Positions 43,626 to 51,692 of a stretch of DNA of 64,000 nt are shown piece by piece. Each line of letters opens with the position of its first letter. Position 1 is the first letter of the stretch. The DNA is from Alphaproteobacteria bacterium. Lineage in GTDB: Bacteria; Pseudomonadota; Alphaproteobacteria; Sphingomonadales; Sphingomonadaceae. Made by a program: the position numbers and the translations under genes. Below the pieces are notes generated by a model that ran no database searches, was not told the origin of the DNA, and saw only the letters and a list, made by a program, of their open reading frames with translations. The stretch covers positions 88,755-152,754 of the forward strand of contig JAUIFP010000001.1 in NCBI GenBank assembly GCA_030430365.1, given 5' to 3'.

Positions 43626-44503
43626 TTCCTGAAATAGCGTTCTTGGAAGCAATCGACGAAGAAGTCCTGTAGTTTGGTGCGCCAGTCTTCTGGCAGAGCC
43701 GATGAAACAAACAGCTTTACCTCAAAGGGGTCGAATTTTCGCAGATTGACGAGAACGCCTTCCTTGTCATGGCACGTCACAAATGTCTCGATGGCGTGGT
43801 AGACACCAATACCCCGGCAGGCCAACCGGATTGCGACGTCGACATGTTCGTTTCGTGCAGTGATGTTTTTGGGGCGCAAGCCGTGTCGCGCAAGTTGCTG
43901 CAAAGTGTGTTTCTCGAACGAGGAATGCTGCTGCGGCAGTATGAACGGCGTTTCATCGTTCAGCTTTTCACGGAATTCGGGAAGGCCGTAAACCCCGGTT
44001 TCCACGAGCGCGAGCACCTTGGCGCCGGGCAGTTTCTGGCCGTCACCAACGGTTAGGAACGCCACATCGATCTCGTCTCGATCGATCAAGCTGTCTGCTT
44101 GTTTGCGGTCGGCGCTCGGTCTGAAGTTGAAAGTGATATCGGGATTTTCCAGTGTGAACTCGGCCAGCTTGGGGCGCACAAAATCCTCGAACAGATGCGT
44201 GCCAATCACTGCGTTGACAGGTCTGCGATGCTTTGCCGGCCCGTCATAATAGGCGGACATTCGGCGCCCAATTTCCAGGAACGGTTCCAATTCGGCGAGG
44301 AAACTCTCTCCATCAGGGGATAGCTTGATCGGTCGCCCGGATTGGCGTTCGAACAGTCGGCGGCCGAGTTGATTCTCCAATGCCTTGATGTGGCTGCTCA
44401 CCGCCGGCTGGGAGATGCGCATGGCTTCTGCCACCTCCCGCAAGCTGTTTCTGCGGGCGGCTTCCCGGAAAATCTCGAGCTGGCGAATGGTGAACGGTAG
44501 CAA
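43622..44503 (-). CDS. LysR-family transcriptional regulator
   Basis: About 293 residues: HTH in FTIRQLEIFREAARRNSLREVAEAMRISQPAVSSHIKALENQLGRRLFER, then a substrate-binding domain. I prefer a TTG start at 44503 because GAGGGAG precedes it by 5 bases and because the longer frame from 44539 would run through the palindrome at 44538-44558. It is divergent from the TBDR at 44665 and most likely controls it. Its branch (CbbR/CysB-unlike, short effector domain) could not be resolved further. Confidence 0.87.
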   Translation of the reverse strand: MLPFTIRQLEIFREAARRNSLREVAEAMRISQPAVSSHIKALENQLGRRLFERQSGRPIKLSPDGESFLAELEPFLEIGRRMSAYYDGPAKHRRPVNAVIGTHLFEDFVRPKLAEFTLENPDITFNFRPSADRKQADSLIDRDEIDVAFLTVGDGQKLPGAKVLALVETGVYGLPEFREKLNDETPFILPQQHSSFEKHTLQQLARHGLRPKNITARNEHVDVAIRLACRGIGVYHAIETFVTCHDKEGVLVNLRKFDPFEVKLFVSSALPEDWRTKLQDFFVDCFQERYFRK

Positions 44504-44537
44504 TCCGGCTCCCTCGCAAAGCCAAGTGATAACTATC

Positions 44538-44558
44538 AACTTATAGCATGGATAAGTT
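44538..44558. promoter_or_regulatory. perfect LysR-type palindrome
   Basis: AACTTAT and ATAAGTT, 7-bp arms with a 7-bp spacer. It contains a T-N11-A arrangement typical of LysR sites and lies 35 bp upstream of the LysR start and 106 bp upstream of the TBDR start. Confidence 0.6.
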
Positions 44559-44664
44559 CAACGGCAATTGCTTGGCCAGGATGGTTATACGATTGTGTCT
44601 TACAGTCGGCTCGGTGCCGGCATCCTAACGGTCGCTCAGACGACAAAAAACGGGGAGGTACAAG

Positions 44665-46977
44665 ATGAAGCCCACAAGCAGGTTGCATGCCCATCGATTG
44701 GGCCTTGCAACGATTTCGTCCAGCATTTTCGCGCTCGCCGCGGCCTCGCAGGCTCAGGCACAGGACGCACAGAGCCAGGCGGCCACCAACAATGAAATCG
44801 TCGTCACCGCCCAGTTCCGCGAACAGAGCCTGCAGGATACGCCGCTCGCCATCACGGCGGTGTCCAGCGAAATGCTGGAAGCGCGCGGTAGCCGGAACGT
44901 AACGGATATCGCAGCCTCGGCGCCGAACGTCACACTGGAAGTCAGCGCCGGCCAAAGGGGCAACGGTCTGACGGCCTATATTCGCGGTATTGGCCAGTAC
45001 AACACTGCACCATTCTATGAACCGGGCGTGGGCACATATATCGACGATGTCTACATCGCCAGCATGCAGGGTTCGCTGCTGAACCTTGTCGATCTTGACC
45101 GGGTCGAAGTTCTGCGCGGGCCGCAGGGCACGCTCGCAGGGAAGAACTCGGTTGGCGGCGCGATCAAGCTGTTCACTCAGAAACCGCAGGGTGACGGAAC
45201 GGGCTATGCGCAGGCCACATACGGTTCCTTAGACCACTTGTCCGGGAGAGCGGCGGCCGACTTCGCGCTGACGGACAATCTGTTTGCGCGCCTGAACATC
45301 GCCGCGCAGGATGAAGACGGTTATGTCGACCGCGTCGACTACGCTTGCGAAAATCCGGGATCGGGCCTGCCGCGCTTTGCCGCCGGAGACGACAGCTGCA
45401 AGTTCGGTACGCTGGGCGGGATCGGTTATGTCGGCACGCGTCTGGCCCTGCGCTGGCTGCCCACGGATCGGCTCGAGATCAATATCGCGGCCGATTATAC
45501 CGATGAAAACTCGGATCCCGCGCAGCAATTGGTCGAAGTAACCAATCCCGCCGCTCTGCCCCCCGTTTCGCTGAATGGCGTGATGCTTGGTACGCAGTTC
45601 GATACCGCCGGGACATACAAGTCTTACAGCACCTATTGTAACAACAACCATCCCAGCGGCGGAACCGTCTGCTTCGATCCCTATGCCGAGACCGACGTAT
45701 GGGGCGTGATGGGTACAATCGATTTCGAAGTTTCGGACAATATTTCGCTGAAATCGATCACGGCATACCGGGCAAGCGAATCCTATAATGTGGTTGACGG
45801 CGATGGTTCGCCGCTAACTGTCACCAACACGCAGATTGGTTACCGCAATCGCCAGTTTTCCCAGGAATTGCGGCTCAACGCGCAGTTGATGGATTCATTG
45901 TCGCTGACTGCAGGCGTCTATTACCTGGACGGCTATGTGAATGGCGAACAGGAAGTGAATATCGCCTACATCAACAACAACTTCATCAACGACGATGACA
46001 CTGATGTGGAATCGAAGGCTGCCTATGGACAGCTTGTTTTCGATGTCACGGATCGGCTGACGATTGTTGGCGGGCTGCGTTATACCGAGGAAAAGCAGGA
46101 ATACGTCTTCTACCGGACCAGGCCGGACGGCAATGATACGCCGGTTCCCGGATTGTTCGACACGAACGATCCGCCCTATGAAGGAGACAGCCTGGATTAC
46201 CGTATCAACGCCTCCTTCAAGGTCAGCCCCGTCGTGATGATCTATGGTCAATACGCGACGGCATTCAAAGGCGGCGGATTGAACGGTCAGGTGTTCTTCC
46301 CCGACCAGGTCTATCCGTTCGATCCGGAGCAGATCGGCACTTTCGAAGCTGGCTTCAAGTCGAGTTTCCTCGACAATCGTGCAACGTTCAATTTTGCCGG
46401 CTTCTATAGCGACTACACGGATATTCAGCTCCAGGCGCAGTCATGCCCGCCGCCTTCTACGCCGTTCCCCTGTGCGGGGCCGCAGAATGTCGGCAGTGCG
46501 CATATCAAGGGCGTCGAGGCAGAGCTGTTCATGGAACCTGTTGAGGGCCTCGAGATCGATGCTTCGATCGCTTATCTCGATTTCGAATATTACGAGCTGC
46601 TCAACACGCCCAATATCACGCTCGACATGGTGTCGCCCTACACACCGGAATGGAGCGGAAGCCTTGGCATCCAGTATGAAGCCGTGTTGGGAAATAGCGG
46701 TTCTATCATTCCGCGCATGGATCTCTCCTACCGCAGCCATATCTTTACCGACCCGGTTAGCGGGCCGCTGAATCGCATAGACGAGCGCACACTCGTCAAC
46801 GCGCGTCTGACTTACATTTCACCTGATCGGGATTGGGAATTGTCGGCGCGAGTCACGAACCTGTTCGACGAGTATTACCTGTCGAACCTGATCGATAACA
46901 CCCGCTTCACCGGCTTGCGGTTCCCAACGCCGGGCGAACCTAGGCGGTGGTATGTAAGTGTCAGGAAGAATTTCTGA
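44665..46977 (+). CDS. TonB-dependent outer-membrane receptor
   Basis: A 770-residue receptor with a signal peptide ending ASQAQAQDA and a TonB-box-like EIVVTAQ. The plug domain is ITAVSSEMLEARGSRNVTDIAASAPNV with TAYIRGIGQ and LDRVEVLRGPQGTLAGKNSVGGAIKLFTQKP. The barrel closes with PGEPRRWYVSVRKNF. This is the common sphingomonad catabolic receptor type. It is followed by a terminator-like hairpin and a Tat-exported sulfatase, so a sulfated organic substrate is a reasonable guess. GGGGAGG precedes the ATG. Control by the divergent LysR is likely. Confidence 0.93.
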   Translation: MKPTSRLHAHRLGLATISSSIFALAAASQAQAQDAQSQAATNNEIVVTAQFREQSLQDTPLAITAVSSEMLEARGSRNVTDIAASAPNVTLEVSAGQRGNGLTAYIRGIGQYNTAPFYEPGVGTYIDDVYIASMQGSLLNLVDLDRVEVLRGPQGTLAGKNSVGGAIKLFTQKPQGDGTGYAQATYGSLDHLSGRAAADFALTDNLFARLNIAAQDEDGYVDRVDYACENPGSGLPRFAAGDDSCKFGTLGGIGYVGTRLALRWLPTDRLEINIAADYTDENSDPAQQLVEVTNPAALPPVSLNGVMLGTQFDTAGTYKSYSTYCNNNHPSGGTVCFDPYAETDVWGVMGTIDFEVSDNISLKSITAYRASESYNVVDGDGSPLTVTNTQIGYRNRQFSQELRLNAQLMDSLSLTAGVYYLDGYVNGEQEVNIAYINNNFINDDDTDVESKAAYGQLVFDVTDRLTIVGGLRYTEEKQEYVFYRTRPDGNDTPVPGLFDTNDPPYEGDSLDYRINASFKVSPVVMIYGQYATAFKGGGLNGQVFFPDQVYPFDPEQIGTFEAGFKSSFLDNRATFNFAGFYSDYTDIQLQAQSCPPPSTPFPCAGPQNVGSAHIKGVEAELFMEPVEGLEIDASIAYLDFEYYELLNTPNITLDMVSPYTPEWSGSLGIQYEAVLGNSGSIIPRMDLSYRSHIFTDPVSGPLNRIDERTLVNARLTYISPDRDWELSARVTNLFDEYYLSNLIDNTRFTGLRFPTPGEPRRWYVSVRKNF

Positions 46978-46991
46978 TGAACTCCCAACCT

Positions 46992-47022
46992 GGTCCCCCG
47001 CCAATGGTGGGGGGCCATTTTT
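46992..47022 (+). terminator. hairpin with T-run between TBDR and sulfatase genes
   Basis: GGTCCCCC (46992-46999) pairs with GGGGGGCC (47009-47016), and TTTTT follows at 47018-47022. The loop can pair further (CCA with TGG). TGGTCC at 46991-46996 is also complementary to GGACCA at 47023-47028, which offers a competing fold. It would stop most transcripts after the TBDR and lower sulfatase expression. Confidence 0.7.
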
Positions 47023-47056
47023 GGACCATCTGAAACAAGGATTTGGGCAGAGGCAA

Positions 47057-48463
47057 ATGATAACGAGAACGATTGGTAGAAGAGCGATGTTGAAAGGTGC
47101 GGCCGGATTGGCGGCTGCGGGGCTTGTCCCGTGGTCGGCATCCGGCCTTGCCAGGCCAAGCGGTACCGGGCCGAATATCATCTACATCATGGCGGACGAT
47201 CTCGGTTTTGCGGATTTGAGCTGCTACGGCCGCAGGGATTTCAGCACTCCGAATATCGACCGCTTGGCGAATGAAGGTATGCTTTTCCGGCAGGCCTATG
47301 CCAATTCCGCAGTCTGTTCGGCGACGCGCATCGCGCTGATTACGGGGCGTTACCAATATCGGCTTGTCGCCGGGTTGGACGAACCGATGGGCTTCACCGA
47401 CGTCGGCCTGCCGCCCGATCTTCCGACAATGCCCAGGCAGTTGCAGGCGGCCGGTTATCATACCGTGCTGATCGGCAAGTGGCATATGGGCGGGCCGCCG
47501 TCTTACGGCCCATTGAAGAGCGGCTATGAACGTTTCTTCGGAATCTATGGCGGCGGCACTGACTATTTCAGACACAATGTTCCCGCCGAAGGCGTGCCCC
47601 ACGAACTCTCCGGCCTGATCGACCAGGACGAACTCGACCTGCGAGACGGCTACGTGACCGAGATTTTCGGCACCGAGGCAATCAAGGCGATCGAAGAGGC
47701 GCCGGCCGGCCGCCCGTTTTTCATGAGCCTGCATTTCACTGCGCCGCATTGGCCTTGGGAAGGCCCGGACGATCGCGAAGTGTCCGAAGACCTCTCTCAG
47801 ATGATGCATTTCGATGGGGGAAGCCTGGAAACCTATTCTGCAATGGTGCGCAGCATGGACGGCGAAATCGGCAAGCTGCTCGATTATCTGGACAGGAGCG
47901 GCCTGGCAGAAAATACGATTGTCGTCTTCACGAGCGACAATGGCGGGGAGCGCTTCTCTGATACCTGGCCGTTGATCGGTGTGAAAACCGAACTGCTCGA
48001 AGGCGGCATCCGGGTTCCCTTCCTGGTGCGCTGGCCGGGGCGCGTGGCACCCGGCACGGTTACGCAGCAGACCGCGATGAGCATGGACGCCTTGCCCACC
48101 TTGCTGGCCGCGGCAGGGCGCGAGCCTGACCCCGCTTTCCCGCCGGACGGCATGAACCTGCTCCCGGTGCTGGACGGCGGCGCCGCGCAAAGCCGCACGC
48201 TTTTCTGGCGCTACAAGGCGATGGAGCAGGCCGCGATACGCGACGGCGACTGGAAGTACCTGCTGATTGGCGGTGAGGAGTATCTCTTCAATCTGGCCGA
48301 GGATGAGCGGGAGCGTGCCAATCTCAAACGGCGCGAGCCGGAGCGCTTTGCGCAGTTGAAAGAGCGTTTCGCCGAATGGAACAGTGAGATGCTGCCTTAT
48401 TCGCTGCTGAACTCCAGCTGGAACGTCAAGCAGGGCAAGGAAGGCTGGGCGGACCGTTATTGA
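47057..48463 (+). CDS. Tat-exported arylsulfatase-type sulfatase
   Basis: A 468-residue sulfatase. It begins with a twin-arginine signal (RTIGRRAMLKGAAGLAAAGLVP). Metal ligands are in MADDLG (D47, D48), the formylglycine site is C87-SATR (CxAxR type) and downstream blocks are TVLIGKWHMG, LHFTAPHWP and FTSDNGG. It hydrolyses a sulfate ester in the periplasm after Cys is turned into formylglycine by a maturase, which is not in the window. I chose the ATG at 47057 because AGAGG stands before it and the Tat signal starts there. It follows the TBDR, and the two probably act on the same substrate. Confidence 0.92.
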   Translation: MITRTIGRRAMLKGAAGLAAAGLVPWSASGLARPSGTGPNIIYIMADDLGFADLSCYGRRDFSTPNIDRLANEGMLFRQAYANSAVCSATRIALITGRYQYRLVAGLDEPMGFTDVGLPPDLPTMPRQLQAAGYHTVLIGKWHMGGPPSYGPLKSGYERFFGIYGGGTDYFRHNVPAEGVPHELSGLIDQDELDLRDGYVTEIFGTEAIKAIEEAPAGRPFFMSLHFTAPHWPWEGPDDREVSEDLSQMMHFDGGSLETYSAMVRSMDGEIGKLLDYLDRSGLAENTIVVFTSDNGGERFSDTWPLIGVKTELLEGGIRVPFLVRWPGRVAPGTVTQQTAMSMDALPTLLAAAGREPDPAFPPDGMNLLPVLDGGAAQSRTLFWRYKAMEQAAIRDGDWKYLLIGGEEYLFNLAEDERERANLKRREPERFAQLKERFAEWNSEMLPYSLLNSSWNVKQGKEGWADRY

Positions 48464-48688
48464 TCGAAGCGCTGCTGTAGGCGCTGACGGCGCCTGTCAG
48501 GGCTTGCTGGAGGGCGTTGGAGCCGCCGCTCCTTCCTCAGCAGCATCCGGGTGTCCTCTGCGAGTTGCGGGATCCAGAGCGGCCACATCAAAGCCTGTTG
48601 AAACGCGGCGCTGGATTTCCCGTTGGTTGAGGCGCTCTATCTTTGAATGAAGAGAGCCATAGGCTGCAGTCCAGAAAGAATTTTTGGG

Positions 48689-48714
48689 TTGCGGGGCTGA
48701 AGCCGGTCCCGCAA
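48689..48714 (+). promoter_or_regulatory. hairpin in the leader of the SMR gene
   Basis: TTGCGGG (48689-48695) and CCCGCAA (48708-48714) form a perfect 7-bp stem, with GGCT/GCC able to pair inside. It lies 38 bp before the SugE-like gene in a 289-bp gene-free stretch. I compared it with remembered guanidine riboswitch types and it fits none well; no other signal was recognised in this stretch. Confidence 0.4.
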
Positions 48715-48752
48715 CTCAATGTCTGGGGCCGGGCTGTTTCCGGTCATTGCCG

Positions 48753-49082
48753 ATGGAGATTGCCATAGCCTGGCTGGTTTTGATCGTAGCGGGGATATTG
48801 GAAGTGGTCTGGGCCTTCGCGATGAAGCAGTCCGATGGATTTTCCCGCCTGGGCCCTTCCTTGGTGACGCTGAGCGCAATGGCAGTCAGTTTCGCACTGC
48901 TGGGCTGGTCGATGCGCACGCTGCCGCTGGGAACCGCCTATGCCGTCTGGACGGGTATCGGTGCCCTCGGCGCTTTCATCGTGGGTATCGTCTTCCTGGG
49001 CGAAAGCGCCAGTCCAGGCCGCTTGCTGGCAGCAGGTCTCTTGCTGAGCGGCCTGATGTTGATGAAGCTTTCCAGCGAGTAA
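48753..49082 (+). CDS. sugE: SMR-family exporter, SugE/Gdx type
   Basis: A 109-residue protein with four helices. The central Glu is E17 in [25 protein letters not shown], and [19 protein letters not shown] is the SugE/Gdx mark. SugE/Gdx proteins export guanidinium or quaternary ammonium ions by proton antiport. Upstream frame extension to 48684 is not supported by a ribosome binding site or helix pattern, so the ATG at 48753 is used. It stands alone between the sulfatase and an MFS gene. Confidence 0.88.
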   Translation: MEIAIAWLVLIVAGILEVVWAFAMKQSDGFSRLGPSLVTLSAMAVSFALLGWSMRTLPLGTAYAVWTGIGALGAFIVGIVFLGESASPGRLLAAGLLLSGLMLMKLSSE

Positions 49083-49202
49083 CGGGCAGCGATTGCACTC
49101 TCGTTCGAGTTTCAAGAGGGGCACTGTTGGATTAATCTATGGGGTTCGAACCCACTCTGCCGGATAAGGCATATGTGATTTTGCATTATCGGGGAGGACC
49201 GC

Positions 49203-50396
49203 GTGAGGGGGCTAGGGGCAGGCCGCAATTCAGTTTACAGGCTTGCAGTCGCTCAGGCATTGGCCGGCTCCAACGCTACCGTATTGTTCGCAACTGCGGC
49301 CGTGATCGGCATCGATCTTGCGCCTTCAGAGGCTCTCGCGACGCTTCCGGTATCCTGTTTCATCGTCGGTACTGCAACCACGACGCTTCCTGCAGGGATG
49401 ATCGCGCATCGGCATGGGCGGCCAATGGCGTTTCTGCTCGGCCATGCATGCGGCCTTGGGGCCGGACTGGTGGGCGCCCTGGCGCTCTACATGCAGAATT
49501 TCATGATGTTCTGCCTGGCGACTTTCCTCGGCGGCGCATTCGCTGCCGTGGCTTTGACATTCCGCTTTGCGGCAGCCGATTGCGTGGAATGGGATCTGCG
49601 CGCAAAGGCCCTTTCGACGGTCCTGATAGGCGGTGTCGCGTCAGGATTTGTCGGGGGAACTGTGGCCAGCCTGACGATGGATATTGTGCCAGGCCATCCT
49701 TTCGTGGGTTCCTATTTCGCGATCGGCGCGATCGCGATCGCCTCCGGACTGATGCTTGTGGGCATAAATCTGCCCAAAGTTGCAGACAGACATGCGGCCG
49801 ATGGCCGTCCGCTCAAGATGATTGCGGGGCAGCCGAGATTTGTCGCGGCCGTGATCTGCGGCCTCGTTGCCTATCTGATGATGAACTTCCTCATGACTTC
49901 GGCCCCGCTGGCTATGCGCCTGCAGGGACATTCGCAGGAAGACGCCAATCTGGCCGTGCAGTGGCATGTCGTGGCGATGTACGCGCCGAGCTTTATTGTC
50001 GGTGCACTGATCACGCGGTTCGGGTCCGACAATATTACTATCCTCGGGCTACTGATCATCGGAGCTTCCGCCGTGCTGGGCCTCGCCGGCATGTCGCCGC
50101 ATCATTTCTGGGGCGCGCTGATCGTGCTGGGCATCGGCTGGAACTTCGCCTTTACAGGCTCTTCCAACATGGTGCTGGAGACCCACCGACCGGACGAAAG
50201 CGCGCGAGTGCAGTCATTCAACGACTTCCTCATTTTCGGATCGGTGATGATCGGATCCTTCGCATCCGGCAGCGTCCTGACCCAGTATGGCTGGCAAGTC
50301 GTCTGCTGGCTGGTGTTCCCGCCAGTCGCCGCCGCAATCGTGGCGCTGCTGTTCTTCGGTAATGCCCATCGCAGGCTGATGGCGCACGGCAAGTGA
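49203..50396 (+). CDS. MFS transporter
   Basis: A 397-residue 12-helix transporter. Marks are ATAAVIGIDLAPSEALATLPVSCFIVGTATTTLPAG in the first helices and RFAAADCVEWDLRAKALSTVLIGGVASGFVGG in the middle. It is of the short MFS type without the large loop of sugar porters. The GTG start is used because GGGGAGG lies five bases upstream. Substrate unknown. It stands alone. Confidence 0.83.
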   Translation: MRGLGAGRNSVYRLAVAQALAGSNATVLFATAAVIGIDLAPSEALATLPVSCFIVGTATTTLPAGMIAHRHGRPMAFLLGHACGLGAGLVGALALYMQNFMMFCLATFLGGAFAAVALTFRFAAADCVEWDLRAKALSTVLIGGVASGFVGGTVASLTMDIVPGHPFVGSYFAIGAIAIASGLMLVGINLPKVADRHAADGRPLKMIAGQPRFVAAVICGLVAYLMMNFLMTSAPLAMRLQGHSQEDANLAVQWHVVAMYAPSFIVGALITRFGSDNITILGLLIIGASAVLGLAGMSPHHFWGALIVLGIGWNFAFTGSSNMVLETHRPDESARVQSFNDFLIFGSVMIGSFASGSVLTQYGWQVVCWLVFPPVAAAIVALLFFGNAHRRLMAHGK

Positions 50397-50529
50397 CCGG
50401 CCATCGCCCGCCCCCGATCGGCTTATGCTTGAATTCGCCGCCGCAAATGGCAAACGGGCGCATCGCCGGTAGCCATGGCGTGTCGCAGATCATATCTTTC
50501 GGCTTCGTCCGGTAACGCATGAACGAAAA

Positions 50530-50552
50530 GCCTCCCGGCGCAAGCGGGAGGC
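50530..50552. terminator. strong hairpin upstream of the nitroreductase
   Basis: GCCTCCCG and CGGGAGGC form an 8-bp GC-rich stem with a 7-base loop. On the minus strand TTTTCGTT follows, as in a terminator, but no minus-strand gene enters from the right. On the plus strand it has no T-run, so it may instead act in the nitroreductase leader. The rest of the 180-bp stretch after the MFS gene holds nothing recognised. Confidence 0.4.
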
Positions 50553-50576
50553 GCCGCATCTTCAGGAGAACTGCCC

Positions 50577-51158
50577 ATGACCACCCGCACTTCGGACAAG
50601 AACGTCGATACGCTCTTTCTCGAGCGGTGGTCGCCGCGCGCGTTCGACGGTTCCGATATGCCGCTGGAAGACCTGATGACGATGATCGAGGCGGCCCGCT
50701 GGGCGCCGTCGGCCTTCAACTATCAGCCCTGGCGTTTTCTCTATTCCCTGCGCGGGGACGCAAACTGGGACGCTTTCCTGTCCATGCTAATCCCGTTCAA
50801 CGCCTCCTGGGCCAGCAGCGCTTCGGCCCTGGTCTTCGTCGTTTCCGACACGCAGATGGAAGGCAAGGACGGCCCGCAGCCATCGCACAGCCACAGCTTC
50901 GATGCAGGCGCCGCCTGGGGGCTGCTGAGCCTGCAGGCGATCAAGCTGGGCTATTTCACGCATGGCATGACCGGGCTTCAATTCGGCAGGGAAGCCGAAC
51001 TGCTGGGCGTCAAGCCGCCATTCCGCCTGGAAGCCGGTATCGCGATCGGCCGCAGGGGCGATCCGGGAATCCTTCCCGAAGGACTGCGCGACCGCGAAGG
51101 CCCGAGCGACCGCAAGCCGCTGGAAGAGATCGTGACGGCAGGGCCGCTTACGCAATAA
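50577..51158 (+). CDS. nitroreductase-family FMN oxidoreductase
   Basis: A 193-residue protein with the nitroreductase core: ERWSPRAFDGSDMPLEDLMTMIEAARWAPSAFNYQPWRF at the FMN site, a mid-region FDAGAAWGLLSLQAIKLGYFTHGM and a late IAIGRRGDPGILPEGL. It reduces nitro groups, quinones or other acceptors with NAD(P)H through FMN. It is convergent with soxG. Its physiological substrate is unknown. Confidence 0.9.
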   Translation: MTTRTSDKNVDTLFLERWSPRAFDGSDMPLEDLMTMIEAARWAPSAFNYQPWRFLYSLRGDANWDAFLSMLIPFNASWASSASALVFVVSDTQMEGKDGPQPSHSHSFDAGAAWGLLSLQAIKLGYFTHGMTGLQFGREAELLGVKPPFRLEAGIAIGRRGDPGILPEGLRDREGPSDRKPLEEIVTAGPLTQ

Positions 51159-51188
51159 GCTTGCTGTGTCTTGAAAATCGCTGCCTTG

Positions 51189-51692
51189 TCAGACGCTTGC
51201 AGCGACGCTTTCGAACCAATGCTCAAGGCTCTCCCGCATGCTGCGGAAGACCACGAGATCGTATGTCGGCGTGTCATCCACTTGCCAGAAGGTGACGCCG
51301 ATATGCGAAATCACCGTGGTGGCGGCTGACCCGGCGGAGAATGCCAGCGGGTCCAGATCGATCGCGGCGCCGCGTTGCAGCAATTCGCGCGCATTCGCGC
51401 CAGAAAGCCGGTATATCGCGTATCCGCTCGACTGATCGGAGACGGAAGCGAGGCTGCCGAGTGCGGCCTCCAGCGCAGATGGCCATTCATTGTCCAACGT
51501 TTCGCTGAGCGCGAGCCAGGTCCCGGGGCCAGTGCCCACCAGGCCCAGGCCGCTGCCGCTGCGATAGGCAGGCGCTTTCGGAATTTCGACGGCCAGTGCC
51601 CCGCCGATATCGGCAGCGGTCACGCCCTTGCGGGCCATGACAGCAGCGAGCGAGACGTTCTCCCGCCGGGAGATGAAATCCACATTATCCAC
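51189..51692 (-). CDS. soxG: sarcosine oxidase, gamma subunit
   Basis: A 167-residue SoxG-like protein: VGTGPGTWLALSE, SSGYAIYRLSGANARELLQRGAAIDLDPLAF and HIGVTFWQVDDTPTYDLVVFRSMRESLEHWF. The gamma subunit is a folate-site-related, structural part of heterotetrameric sarcosine oxidase. I chose the GTG at 51692 (AGGAGAG upstream), which overlaps the soxA stop by 8 bp. It is the last gene of the soxBDAG operon. Confidence 0.9.
   Translation of the reverse strand: MDNVDFISRRENVSLAAVMARKGVTAADIGGALAVEIPKAPAYRSGSGLGLVGTGPGTWLALSETLDNEWPSALEAALGSLASVSDQSSGYAIYRLSGANARELLQRGAAIDLDPLAFSAGSAATTVISHIGVTFWQVDDTPTYDLVVFRSMRESLEHWFESVAASV

Noticed and set aside
48464-48752. Guanidine riboswitch before the SugE-like gene
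   Set aside because: A hairpin is present, but I could not find the paired ACGR loops of guanidine-II or the pseudoknot pattern of guanidine-III.
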